A DNA stretch of 64,000 bases from CAZZKG01 sp964654825 (GTDB lineage Bacteria; Gemmatimonadota; CAZMKB01). Below, in pieces: positions 34,216-42,480 of this stretch. The DNA lies in assembly GCA_964654825.1 (NCBI GenBank), contig CAZZKG010000009.1, forward strand, positions 23,975 to 87,974, written 5' to 3'. The notes under the pieces are model-generated. The model saw only the letters and a program-made list of their open reading frames with translations, was not told the origin of the DNA and ran no database searches. Within the stretch, counting starts at the first letter, position 1. Every line of letters begins with the position of its first letter. The translations under genes and the position numbers were made by a program.

Positions 34216-35154
34216 ATGGGTGAACTCTCACGATACTTCCGGACCGGACTGGAGAAACACAAACTCAACTATTCTGAGCTGGCCAGGAAGGCCGGGATCT
34301 CGTCTGTCTATGTCATGAAGGTGATGAAAGGCGAGAGGATCCCCTCCGACACCGTTATCGGCAAGCTGGCCCGCACCCTCGAGCTCGAAACCAGGAAGGC
34401 ACTTTTCCTCGCCCACAAGGACAAGGCTCCCGAGGAGTTCAGAGATCTCTTCCGGCTGCCGGAAGCGAGGTTCCCCATCATCCGTGAAAAGCTCTTCGAT
34501 CTGTACGATGGTCCGGATGAAGAGGTCCGGGGGGTCATCGAAGCTGATCGCTTAGGGCCGGTGGAGCGGTCGATCGTTGGTCTTTGTGCCCGGCTCCTCG
34601 CAGCGCGTGCGATCGTTGAGCCGGAGTTCCGGGATCACCATTCAATGGCTGACGATTTTCTGGAAAAGCTCGAGTGGAGCGAAGCCTACTTTCGTCATCT
34701 CGAGGAAGAGCTGCGGTCCCCGGCACGACAGAAGCTTTTCTGCCAGGCCCTTGAGGAGCTTGTAACACATTGGAATTACTCAGTTTTCGACGATACGGTC
34801 ACAATTACCACTACAGATGGCAGAAGAAGTGAATACAAGTTCTGCCTTCTCGAAACCGGAAAATTCAGGCGGGAACTCGTGCTCAACAGCGTGAAATCAC
34901 GTGCGGGGGGGAAGGATAAACTGAAGATTATTCAGGACGGACATGTACTCTCGAGAGGCACACCCTCCAGGGCCGGAGGTGAGGTGGTCGCCATCACCCT
35001 GGAGGAGCTCCTCCTTGACCGCATGCAGGATGATGTGACGAGGGATTTTTTCATGAAGGCTCTGGAGCTATCACCCGGAGACCTGGAGGAGACCAGGGAA
35101 ATTGTCTCACTGAAGCTCAGAAGACATACGAGAAAATCCGCTTCAAAAGAGTAA
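34216..35154 (+). CDS. XRE-type helix-turn-helix regulator with large unknown C-terminal domain
   Basis: 312 aa. Residues about 5-65 form a Cro/CI helix-turn-helix (LNYSELARKAGISSVYVMKVMKGERIPSDTVIGKLARTL). The remaining 240 residues match no family I recognise; they are charged, helical and contain a beta-hairpin-like stretch (SVFDDTVTITTTDGRRSEYKF). There is no ribosome site before ATG 34216 (upstream bases read GGTTAATTA), so translation may be leaderless or weak. It lies between the HD-GYP gene and the candidate small RNA. Confidence 0.8.
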   Translation: MGELSRYFRTGLEKHKLNYSELARKAGISSVYVMKVMKGERIPSDTVIGKLARTLELETRKALFLAHKDKAPEEFRDLFRLPEARFPIIREKLFDLYDGPDEEVRGVIEADRLGPVERSIVGLCARLLAARAIVEPEFRDHHSMADDFLEKLEWSEAYFRHLEEELRSPARQKLFCQALEELVTHWNYSVFDDTVTITTTDGRRSEYKFCLLETGKFRRELVLNSVKSRAGGKDKLKIIQDGHVLSRGTPSRAGGEVVAITLEELLLDRMQDDVTRDFFMKALELSPGDLEETREIVSLKLRRHTRKSASKE

Positions 35155-35197
35155 AATGTTCCGATAGGCGTACAGAATCAAAAAATGAAAAAATAAC

Positions 35198-35226
35198 TTG
35201 ACAAATGGCACAAAAAGGGGTATATT
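35198..35226 (+). promoter_or_regulatory. Strong sigma70 promoter driving an intergenic transcript
   Basis: TTGACA (35198..35203), 17-bp spacer, TATATT (35221..35226). It points into an intergenic space that ends at a terminator before the convergent gene, so no protein is made from it. Confidence 0.65.
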
Positions 35227-35232
35227 GTTACA

Positions 35233-35377
35233 CGCAACTCTGATGTGCTACTTGCTGCGGGTATAAATAGGCCAACAGAGTGCATTGTCATTCACCCCTT
35301 ACGGGTTGGGAGCTACTTTTACTCTAATTACAGCCTTGCCATGAGCGATGGAGGAGTAGCTCACCAACCCTTTTTTA
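35233..35377 (+). ncRNA. Candidate small RNA with its own promoter and terminator
   Basis: The predicted RNA is about 144 nt. A 5' stem pairs ACTCTG (35237..35242) with CAGAGT (35276..35281). The 3' terminator stem pairs GGGTTGG-GAGCTAC (35303..35316) with GTAGCTC-A-CCAACCC (35356..35370), 14 bp with one bulge, followed by TTTTTT (35371..35376). No open frame with a ribosome site lies inside. It does not look like tmRNA, RNase P, SRP RNA or a GEMM riboswitch. It ends at the stop codon of the convergent sigma54-activator gene, so it could regulate in trans or oppose read-through. Confidence 0.55.
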
Positions 35378-38368
35378 TATCTCCCATTCTGTCGGTCCGA
35401 TCCGGTATTTTCTGATTTTTCCTCTCAGTGTCGCCTCATGGACACCGAGACTCCGCGCCGCCCGCAGCTTGATCCCGCCGCATGTTCGTAGCGCGTCAAG
35501 GATCTTCTGCCTCTCGAATCTGGCGACGATGCTGGGAAGATCAGTGCGGCCGCTTTTTCCGGGACCATCACCCGACAGCCGCCCGTTCCCCGAACGATCA
35601 GGTGTCCCGGGTTCAAGAAACTTATCGGCCAGGTTGGCCGGAGTGATCCAACCATCTTCCCGGGCGAGCATCAGAGCCCGCCTGAGGTCGTTGACCAATT
35701 CGCGGACGTTTCCAGGCCAATCGAAGGACATCAACAGATCCATGGCATCGCGCCTGATGCCCTGAATCCACTTCCCCTCCTCTTTCATGTGCCTGTTCAG
35801 GTACCAGTCGACGAGGAGGGGGATGTCCTCTTTTCTCTCTCTCAGGGGGGGGATACGAATTCTGATCCCGTTGAGTCGGTAAAAGAGGTCGTTCCTGAAC
35901 CTGTCGTTATCCACCTCCTCGCTGAGAGTTTTGTTGGTTGCGCTGACTACTCTCACATCCGCGCGACGTACATCGATGTCTCCGAGCCTTTTGAACTCTC
36001 CCTCCTCGAGGAATCTTAAAAGTTTCACCTGGACGCCGAAGCCCATGTCTCCGATCTCGTCGAGGAAAAAAGTACCCCCGTTGGCAACCTCGAACAGACC
36101 TACCTTGTCTCTGACAGCCCCGGTGAAGGCACCTCGACGGTGTCCGAAGAGCTCCGACTCGAGAAGATTTTCAGGAATTGCCGCACAGTTGACGGCGATG
36201 AATCTACTGTCTCTCCTGCGGCTTCTCCTGTGGATTGCCCGTGCGATCAGTTCTTTCCCCGTACCGGTTTCGCCTTCGAGGAGGACCGGGATGGAGGAGT
36301 TCTTGATCATCTCTACCGTCCTCAGGACTCCGAGCATCCGGTGACTGCAGGTGATGATCCCTCGATAGGCGGAATCCAGATCGATCGGTGATCTCAATTC
36401 TCCACTCTGCTCCTCGATTTGGGGTGGGGAACCACCCAGAACGAGATCCTTCGCCATTGCCTCGATGAGGGTCAGGTCGCTGTCACTGAGGGCTCCCTTC
36501 CGAGGATCCCTGCGGTCCAGATAGAGGCATCTTTTTACGCCACCTGCTCTGCGAGTGGACCACAGGACAAAAGACCTGACTCCACGGATCCTGATTTCTT
36601 CGATAACCCGGTAACGCTCATCGGTCTCGACGTGAAGTGCGGTGAGAGCCGGTGCCGCGTTTTGACTGCCTCCCGCACAGGCCAGAAGATTGACGAGCAG
36701 GGGAACCGCCAGATCTTCGTCGATCCGGGATGTCACCAGAGATACCGGTTGTCCTCTCGAGTCGAATTCGGCAAGGCATGCGCCATCGAGAAGACAGCGA
36801 TGCCTGATAGTGTCGAGATACTTGAAAGTCCGTTGACTCAGCTCGCTGCCGGAAACAGTGAGAGCGAGGGACACTTCACCTGACATCAGTTCGCTGCTTC
36901 GTTGAACCGACCTCCTGGCTAAGGTGTTCTCAATCTCTTCGAGAAGCCGTCCGGCATCCGCCTGCTCCTCCCGGTGGTCATCCGAACCGAATCTGTCGAA
37001 TGCCTGAAGTGCCAGCTGCGCAGCACGGTCGTACACTTCCAATTCGAACAGCAGTTTGCCCCGTTCGAGGTCGACGAGCGCCCGGGATTTTCCCAGACCG
37101 ATGTCGTCGAAGAGTTCTGCAGCTTTGTCGAGGTACTCGAGACACTCTCCCGCCGCCTCATCTGCACCGAGCAGCTCACGGAGGGCGATCGAGGCTCTCA
37201 GGAGAAGACGTGCTCTTTCCCACTTCTCACTGAGGCCGGTGAGCTTTTCGATCCCCTTCTCGAACCGTTCCCTTGCCTCTTCCACCTTTCCCATTCTGCA
37301 GTACACCTCCCCCATCAACCCGTGAGCGGCACCTTCTTCGAGTCTGTCGCCGAGGTGCCGCGATATGGCAATAGAGCGCTCGAGGGCGTCTTGCGCCACC
37401 GCGTACCGGTTTCCTCTCAATGCTGCATCGCCTTTTCTTCTCAGAAGCTCATTGATGAGATCACCCCTCGGGGCAATACCCATCGCTATGTCAAGTGCGG
37501 TATCCAGCATACACTCGGCCTCTGTCAGTGCTCCTCTCTCCATGGCCACTTCTGACGAACCTTCGAGAGTGAGTGCCAGCTCTCTTTTGAGGTCTTTTTC
37601 CTGCGCGATACATCTCGCAGATTCGAAAAAGTCACGAGCACTCTCCAGGTCCTCCATAAGGAATGCAAGATTCCCTTTCATGATGAGAAGACGGCAGGAG
37701 CTCGCTCCGTTCAACCCGCTCAGAAGCTCGGTACAACTGTCGAAATAGCGCTTTGCATCCTGTGCATTACTCCGTGTGAAGGACAGGGTGCCGAGGTTCA
37801 TCGTGAACGAGTAGATCAGAGATTGTTCGCCACATAACGAAGCTTTCCTGAGACCTCGTTCCAGGAGTTCTCTGACAAGCTGCCACTTCCCCTGGATGAA
37901 ATAGGCCTGGGCGAGGTCGTTCATTGCCAGGAGGGATTTTGTCGAATCCCCTGATTTTCTGAAAAGAAGGAGGGACTCTTCGAAATCCAGAATTGCCTGG
38001 TCGAGTAACCCCAGGAGTACCCTGGACTTTGCGATCACTCTGCGTGTGTCACCGACGAGCGAGGTGTGTCCGAGTTCCTCGAACATCGTACACGCCTCTT
38101 CCCCCTCCTCGATCGATCTCAGGTATTTCCCCTGCTTGTGGGATACGATGCATTTCAGGTGTGTGAAGTACCCCCGGTCGAACAGGCTGTACTCCCTGAG
38201 ATTTCTTTCCGCTTGCCGGAGAAGGTGAACAGAGGTCTCCAGCTCTCCACGTTTTATCATCTCCCGAACACGCATGAGCAGGGGAGATTTACGAGCCGGG
38301 ACCATATCCTCTTCCTCCCCGGATTTCCCTTCCATCATCAAAGTCTCAATCGAATTGATATTTTTCAT
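35375..38368 (-). CDS. TPR-GAF sigma54-dependent transcriptional activator
   Basis: 997-aa enhancer-binding protein. The N-terminal half (about residues 25-470) is TPR-like repeats. A GAF-like sensor follows (about 490-640), then the AAA+ sigma54-interaction domain (about 670-900) with Walker A GETGTGKELIA, the GAFTGA loop intact, Walker B FFLDEIGDM and the WPGNVREL motif. A Fis-type helix-turn-helix closes it (GGIKLRAARSLGVHEATLRGKI). There is no receiver domain, so control is probably through TPR/GAF ligand or partner binding. GAGGAG before ATG. It lies 36 bases downstream of the small secreted protein gene and is probably co-transcribed with it. Confidence 0.92.
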   Translation of the reverse strand: MKNINSIETLMMEGKSGEEEDMVPARKSPLLMRVREMIKRGELETSVHLLRQAERNLREYSLFDRGYFTHLKCIVSHKQGKYLRSIEEGEEACTMFEELGHTSLVGDTRRVIAKSRVLLGLLDQAILDFEESLLLFRKSGDSTKSLLAMNDLAQAYFIQGKWQLVRELLERGLRKASLCGEQSLIYSFTMNLGTLSFTRSNAQDAKRYFDSCTELLSGLNGASSCRLLIMKGNLAFLMEDLESARDFFESARCIAQEKDLKRELALTLEGSSEVAMERGALTEAECMLDTALDIAMGIAPRGDLINELLRRKGDAALRGNRYAVAQDALERSIAISRHLGDRLEEGAAHGLMGEVYCRMGKVEEARERFEKGIEKLTGLSEKWERARLLLRASIALRELLGADEAAGECLEYLDKAAELFDDIGLGKSRALVDLERGKLLFELEVYDRAAQLALQAFDRFGSDDHREEQADAGRLLEEIENTLARRSVQRSSELMSGEVSLALTVSGSELSQRTFKYLDTIRHRCLLDGACLAEFDSRGQPVSLVTSRIDEDLAVPLLVNLLACAGGSQNAAPALTALHVETDERYRVIEEIRIRGVRSFVLWSTRRAGGVKRCLYLDRRDPRKGALSDSDLTLIEAMAKDLVLGGSPPQIEEQSGELRSPIDLDSAYRGIITCSHRMLGVLRTVEMIKNSSIPVLLEGETGTGKELIARAIHRRSRRRDSRFIAVNCAAIPENLLESELFGHRRGAFTGAVRDKVGLFEVANGGTFFLDEIGDMGFGVQVKLLRFLEEGEFKRLGDIDVRRADVRVVSATNKTLSEEVDNDRFRNDLFYRLNGIRIRIPPLRERKEDIPLLVDWYLNRHMKEEGKWIQGIRRDAMDLLMSFDWPGNVRELVNDLRRALMLAREDGWITPANLADKFLEPGTPDRSGNGRLSGDGPGKSGRTDLPSIVARFERQKILDALRTCGGIKLRAARSLGVHEATLRGKIRKYRIGPTEWEI

Positions 38369-38404
38369 CGTTTTTCTCCTCGTTTGTGCACCGTGAGTCT
38401 GTTC

Positions 38405-38746
38405 TTATCGATAGAGCAGGTGAAAGTAGATCACCTCGAATCGAAGCCACCAGGACCGTTCGGTGAATCGTGATCCGTCTGGTGGTATGAAAGACTCGTG
38501 CGGACGATGCAGCCGGTACGAGGAGTCAAGCTCACTGCGTGGCCAACTTTTCTCGGCTGTTTTGTTCGACGGGAGGAAGTCAACCGGTGCGGCGAGCTTG
38601 CTCTCGTCGGTCTCCCATGGTCGCCCCTTGACGTACACATGGATGCCATCCCCGGAGTCTCCCGGGGCCTGGGCCTGAAGTTGTCCTGCACTCGTGAGCA
38701 GGAACAGACCCAGAAGAATCAGTACACAAAAATACAACTTCTTCAT
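38405..38746 (-). CDS. Small secreted hypothetical protein
   Basis: 113 aa from ATG 38746, chosen because AAGGAGG lies immediately upstream and a signal peptide (LYFCVLILLGLFLLTSAGQLQAQA) starts there. The mature part is about 88 residues, hydrophilic with a proline-rich middle and an aromatic C-terminus (SWWLRFEVIYFHLLYR). No family recognised. It has a strong promoter and a leader of about 196 nt that contains the GGGGGTC array. Co-transcription with the sigma54 activator suggests the pair forms one signalling unit (inference). Confidence 0.7.
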   Translation of the reverse strand: MKKLYFCVLILLGLFLLTSAGQLQAQAPGDSGDGIHVYVKGRPWETDESKLAAPVDFLPSNKTAEKSWPRSELDSSYRLHRPHESFIPPDGSRFTERSWWLRFEVIYFHLLYR

Positions 38747-38809
38747 GATTCCTCCTTGTTGGATAAGAGGTTTCTGTAATGAATGAGAAGGCACACAAAA
38801 ACTGGCGAA

Positions 38810-38920
38810 GGGGGTCGGGGGGTCGACCGGGGGTCGTATTGTCACGCCTCGCCCGATCAACGGAACGAGACACAAATATTGGGGGGTCGGGGGGTCAGTG
38901 TCTGGGGGTCACTGGGGGTC
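38810..38920. repeat. Seven-copy GGGGGTC array within a transcribed leader
   Basis: G runs of 5 or 6 followed by TC occur at 38810, 38817, 38829, 38881, 38889, 38904 and 38914. The last four are close enough for a G-quadruplex on the plus strand, which is the template strand for the leader. In the RNA they read as GACCCCC repeats. Confidence 0.8.
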
Positions 38921-38949
38921 GCTGTACTTCATGGGATTGTAGTATTTTT

Positions 38950-38978
38950 ATTATATCAGATATCCCTAATCATGTCAA
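38950..38978 (-). promoter_or_regulatory. Consensus sigma70 promoter of the small secreted protein / sigma54-activator unit
   Basis: On the minus strand TTGACA (38973..38978), 17-bp spacer, TATAAT (38950..38955) with TG one base upstream. Start near 38943. Confidence 0.75.
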
Positions 38979-38981
38979 GCG

Positions 38982-39003
38982 AATTCTGGCAGAATTCTGG
39001 CAG
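38982..39003. promoter_or_regulatory. Duplicated palindrome just upstream of the -35 box
   Basis: Two perfect tandem copies of AATTCTGGCAG (38982..38992, 38993..39003). They create TTCTG-G-CAGAA palindromes abutting the minus-strand -35 element, a typical place for an activator or repressor to bind. Confidence 0.5.
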
Positions 39004-39071
39004 AAAAACCGTGGTTTTTATGAGCGCTCCTTTGTCCGGGAACCGGGACACACGGTTTCCGATCGGGCATT

Positions 39072-42000
39072 CTATCGGAGAACGGACATCTTCCTGGTAT
39101 AAACCGCATCATTTGTTTGCAGTGTTGTGAAGTAGATACCCGATGCGACCGGCCGGCCGCTGGCGTCTCTGCCGTCCCAGACCAGCCGGTGGCGGCCCGG
39201 TTCCACCTCGCCGTCGAGGAGTCTTCTCACGAGGTGCCCCCGCACGTCGTAGATCGAAAGCTCGACCCGGGTCTTACCGCCTGTATCGGGCACATCGAAC
39301 CCGATGGTGGTCTGCGGGTTGAACGGATTCGGGTAGTTCTGGTGAAGGGCGAAGTCGGCGGGAAGGGATCCTCCTCGAGGACCGTCGCTCCCGATGCCGC
39401 TCAGAGTGGAGTCTTCGATGATGGTCATGATCGTATTGATGGGAAGGTCCCGCTCGATCTGGACGATACCGGAAGGCCAGCGGATCGTGAGGCTGTCGGG
39501 CTGTCGGTCCTCGAGGCCAAAGTGAAGGCGTTTCACCAGCCCGGACGATCCGTGGACCGCCCATGTGCTGCTCGTTCCGCCCTCGTGGAGGGTCGCGACG
39601 GCACCGACGGCGGACCGGTTCGAGACGGTCCCCTCGAGGTCGACCTCGAGCCAGTCGTTCGTGAAGTCGCCGGGGAACCCGGCCGAGAGCCAGACTCCCC
39701 TCCAGAATACGTCCAGGAGGCCGTCTTCGTTCACGTCACAGAGGGACATGTCCTCCCGCGCCTGCATCTTCTCATCGAGGAATCCCCGGGCGTCGAAGTA
39801 CAATCGGTCGGGTTTCATGAGGAAGTAATTACTTGAACAGAAGATATCAGGCAATCCATCGGCATTCAGATCCCCGGCGTGAGCTTCATAACTATCAGAT
39901 GAGTTATCCACTCCATAGGTCTGTGATGCATCGGTGAAATGGCCCCGGCCGTCGTTTATCATGATGAAGAGACCACCCGATGATCCTGAGGCCGAGATGA
40001 TGAGGTCGAGATCCAGATCGGCGTCAGCATCGAACGCGATCGCATGATTTCCATCGAAACCGAGTCCCGATTCATCGGTCCTGTCCGCATATGTCCCTGA
40101 ATCGTTCAGGTAGAACCGGCTTGTGTAGCCTGCGAGGAAGAGGTCCTCATCATGGTCGCCGTCGGCGTCGAAGGCCGTGATGCGTTTTGAGATGAAAGGG
40201 TCCGCGGAGAGACCCCGCTCGGAGGTTTCATCGGCAAACCCGTCACCGGCATGGTTGATGAAGAGAATGATCCTGTCATCCTCCCTCACCAGGAGGTCGA
40301 GGAGGCCGTCGCCGTCGGTGTCGGTCCAGGCGAGTTCCCTCGCTCGAAACGAATCGGCGAGACCCAGTTCCTGTGCCATATCCGTGAAGGTCCCGTCACC
40401 TTCGTTGTGAAAGAGTGCGAGGGGTGCCCCGGAGTATTCGGCCGTCCCCGCGACGATGTCCTCGAAGCCGTCGTTGTCGTAGTCGCAGGAAGCGCCTGCC
40501 GCGTGTGTCCACTCGAGGAGGGTGCCGGACTCCTCGCTCACATCGACGAACCTCGATCCGCCGTCGTTTCGATGAAGGTGGGTATCACGCACGTAGCGAT
40601 CGGAGCAGTAGAGATCGAGGTCGCCGTCCCGGTCATAGTCGAGCCATGCCAGCGGAACCGGCCGGGAGAGGTCGATTCCTTCCACGGAATCCTTCGAAGT
40701 GAATCCCGGGGAGTATACGATGGTGTATTCGTATACCGAGTCCGGGGCATTCACGGGATCCCTCTCCACCAGGAAGCTCGAGTCGACCGCCTGCACGAAG
40801 TACCGGACCTCGTCCCACCAGCTGCCGCTGCCGGGGATCTCCCCGGACCAGGTATGTCCGCCGACGGGATCCATCGCCTCGTCCTCGAACGAAGACCCGC
40901 CATCGGACGAATGGAAGATCCGGGCATCGGCCACCCCTTCTTCGCTCACGATACCGGCGTTGATCTGTTCCGGGGCGTTCACGCGGTTGGTCATCCGGAC
41001 ATCGGTCGTCGAGTAGATCGAGAAGCCCGTGATGCTGTCGGGGAAGCCCGCGTCGAACATGTACTGGGCTTCGAGTGCCGTCGCGATGAACTCGGCGAAT
41101 ACCGGGTCGTTGGGATCGGGCCGCGGAGGGTCGCCCGAGACATCGATATGATCGGGCTCCCCGACCGGGGAAGCGAAGACGTAGGCGATCGCCACCCGTA
41201 CCGTCTGTCCCGGCTGCCAGTCGAACGGTCCCGAGCTCATCAAAAACCGGATATCTGTCTCCTCGTCCGTTTCGACGCATTCGGATGGAGGATCGCAGGC
41301 CATCATGCGCCAGATCTCCGCGTCCGTCTCCGGATCCGGCCTGAGCCCGGGTGCGGATGGGCTGTGATGATAGGTGTAGTTCACGAGCCCCAGCTGGTCC
41401 ACTTCGTCCCACTCGTCAATCAGGCCGTCCCCGTCATCGTCGATGCCGTTTGCGGGCGACTCGTCGATCAGGCCGTCCCCGTCGTTGTCGATGCCGTCGG
41501 TGTCGTCTCCCGGTGAGAAGAGGTATTTCACACCGATCATGCCGGGGATCCGGTCGAAGTTGGATTCATCGAAGTCATCATCCCAGGCGAAGGCCGTCAT
41601 TATGGGGATGCTGTCTCCCCTGTCCGTCACCTGCCAGGTGAAGAAACTCGTCCGGTCGTCGGCGAATTCATATCCGATGTCCATATCGCTGTCGAGCCCG
41701 ATGTATGCGTCTTCGAAAGTGTAGGGCCCGTTGGGGAGCGATTCCGATACGTTGGTGAGGTCCCAGACGAAGATGATCGTGTGCGTGTTCCTGCCCCCGG
41801 CGAATGCCATGCTCCGCTGCTCCACCCTGATGCCGAGCGGACCGAGCGCGAAGAGATTCCGGCCGTTCACGTCATTGTAGATGCCGACGATGTCCTGGAG
41901 CGAATAGAGGATCGGTTGATCCACCTCATCCCGAAACTCGATCGGCCAGTCGATGAGATCGGCCGCATCGGTACTCACGTACAGCCGGGAGAAGATACTC

Positions 42001-42377
42001 TCGGGGTCATCTTCGACGCGGCCGGGGGCGAACTCGGACGCGCCGGAGAGAGGGTCATATCCCTGGATGCCGTTCATCTCGACCTCGCCGTCGCCGTCGA
42101 TGTCGGCGATCCCGGCGATCCAGAGGCCCGTCCCGAATACATAGTTGTTGGAGGTGTCCTTCGGCCAGAAACCGGCACTGTTTCCGGTGAAGATCTGAGT
42201 GCCTATCTGGCCTGAGCTCGCAAGCCCCAGGCGTACTTCGTTCGCGTCGTGCTCGACGTAGGTGAGGGTCTGGGGGGATTCGGGCGGATTCGTGCGATGA
42301 ATCGAGACATAAGAAAAGGCCGGCCCGGTCAAAGCCAGATGAATCACGATCGTGAACGGGATGAATTTCGTATTCAC
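39072..42377 (-). CDS. Large secreted FG-GAP/VCBS and ASPIC/UnbV protein with FCB-type C-terminal sorting domain
   Basis: 1101 aa from GTG 42377 (AGAGGG 7 bases upstream; the frame extends nine codons further without support). Signal peptide of about 22 residues. Domains: an N-terminal region of about 270 residues; two calcium-binding thrombospondin-3-like repeats (GIDNDGDGLIDE and GIDDDGDGLIDE, about 295-330); FG-GAP/VCBS propeller repeats rich in DxDxDG (about 590-900); an ASPIC/UnbV domain (SNRSAVGAVATL ... IRWPSG, about 925-990); and a terminal FlgD-like domain starting ALHQNYPNPFNPQTTIGFDV. That last domain directs FCB proteins to type IX-like secretion or surface attachment. Very GC-rich third positions create long shadow frames on the opposite strand. 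Confidence 0.88.
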   Translation of the reverse strand: MNTKFIPFTIVIHLALTGPAFSYVSIHRTNPPESPQTLTYVEHDANEVRLGLASSGQIGTQIFTGNSAGFWPKDTSNNYVFGTGLWIAGIADIDGDGEVEMNGIQGYDPLSGASEFAPGRVEDDPESIFSRLYVSTDAADLIDWPIEFRDEVDQPILYSLQDIVGIYNDVNGRNLFALGPLGIRVEQRSMAFAGGRNTHTIIFVWDLTNVSESLPNGPYTFEDAYIGLDSDMDIGYEFADDRTSFFTWQVTDRGDSIPIMTAFAWDDDFDESNFDRIPGMIGVKYLFSPGDDTDGIDNDGDGLIDESPANGIDDDGDGLIDEWDEVDQLGLVNYTYHHSPSAPGLRPDPETDAEIWRMMACDPPSECVETDEETDIRFLMSSGPFDWQPGQTVRVAIAYVFASPVGEPDHIDVSGDPPRPDPNDPVFAEFIATALEAQYMFDAGFPDSITGFSIYSTTDVRMTNRVNAPEQINAGIVSEEGVADARIFHSSDGGSSFEDEAMDPVGGHTWSGEIPGSGSWWDEVRYFVQAVDSSFLVERDPVNAPDSVYEYTIVYSPGFTSKDSVEGIDLSRPVPLAWLDYDRDGDLDLYCSDRYVRDTHLHRNDGGSRFVDVSEESGTLLEWTHAAGASCDYDNDGFEDIVAGTAEYSGAPLALFHNEGDGTFTDMAQELGLADSFRARELAWTDTDGDGLLDLLVREDDRIILFINHAGDGFADETSERGLSADPFISKRITAFDADGDHDEDLFLAGYTSRFYLNDSGTYADRTDESGLGFDGNHAIAFDADADLDLDLIISASGSSGGLFIMINDGRGHFTDASQTYGVDNSSDSYEAHAGDLNADGLPDIFCSSNYFLMKPDRLYFDARGFLDEKMQAREDMSLCDVNEDGLLDVFWRGVWLSAGFPGDFTNDWLEVDLEGTVSNRSAVGAVATLHEGGTSSTWAVHGSSGLVKRLHFGLEDRQPDSLTIRWPSGIVQIERDLPINTIMTIIEDSTLSGIGSDGPRGGSLPADFALHQNYPNPFNPQTTIGFDVPDTGGKTRVELSIYDVRGHLVRRLLDGEVEPGRHRLVWDGRDASGRPVASGIYFTTLQTNDAVYTRKMSVLR

Positions 42378-42480
42378 CTGCGCACCCTCTCGGAAAGATC
42401 TCAAGAGATTATAGTGGAAAACGAGAACATTTGTTTCAGATATCCAGCAGGTCCGGCTTTGAGCGAGACTCGATGTCTTC

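Noticed and set aside
35198..35226. Sigma54 (-24/-12) promoter reading of TGGCAC near 35206
   Set aside because: The required GC at -12 is absent, while the sigma70 elements fit perfectly.
38783..39130. Plus-strand frames over the GGGGGTC array
   Set aside because: They read through the repeat and a minus-strand promoter; translation is low-complexity.
41400..41515. Tandem DNA repeat or CRISPR-like array
   Set aside because: The periodicity comes from two coding calcium-binding repeats; there are no spacers or conserved non-coding repeats.
40251..41516. 421-codon plus-strand frame within the FG-GAP gene
   Set aside because: Shadow of the repetitive DxDxDG coding sequence on the minus strand; no ribosome site or recognisable domain.
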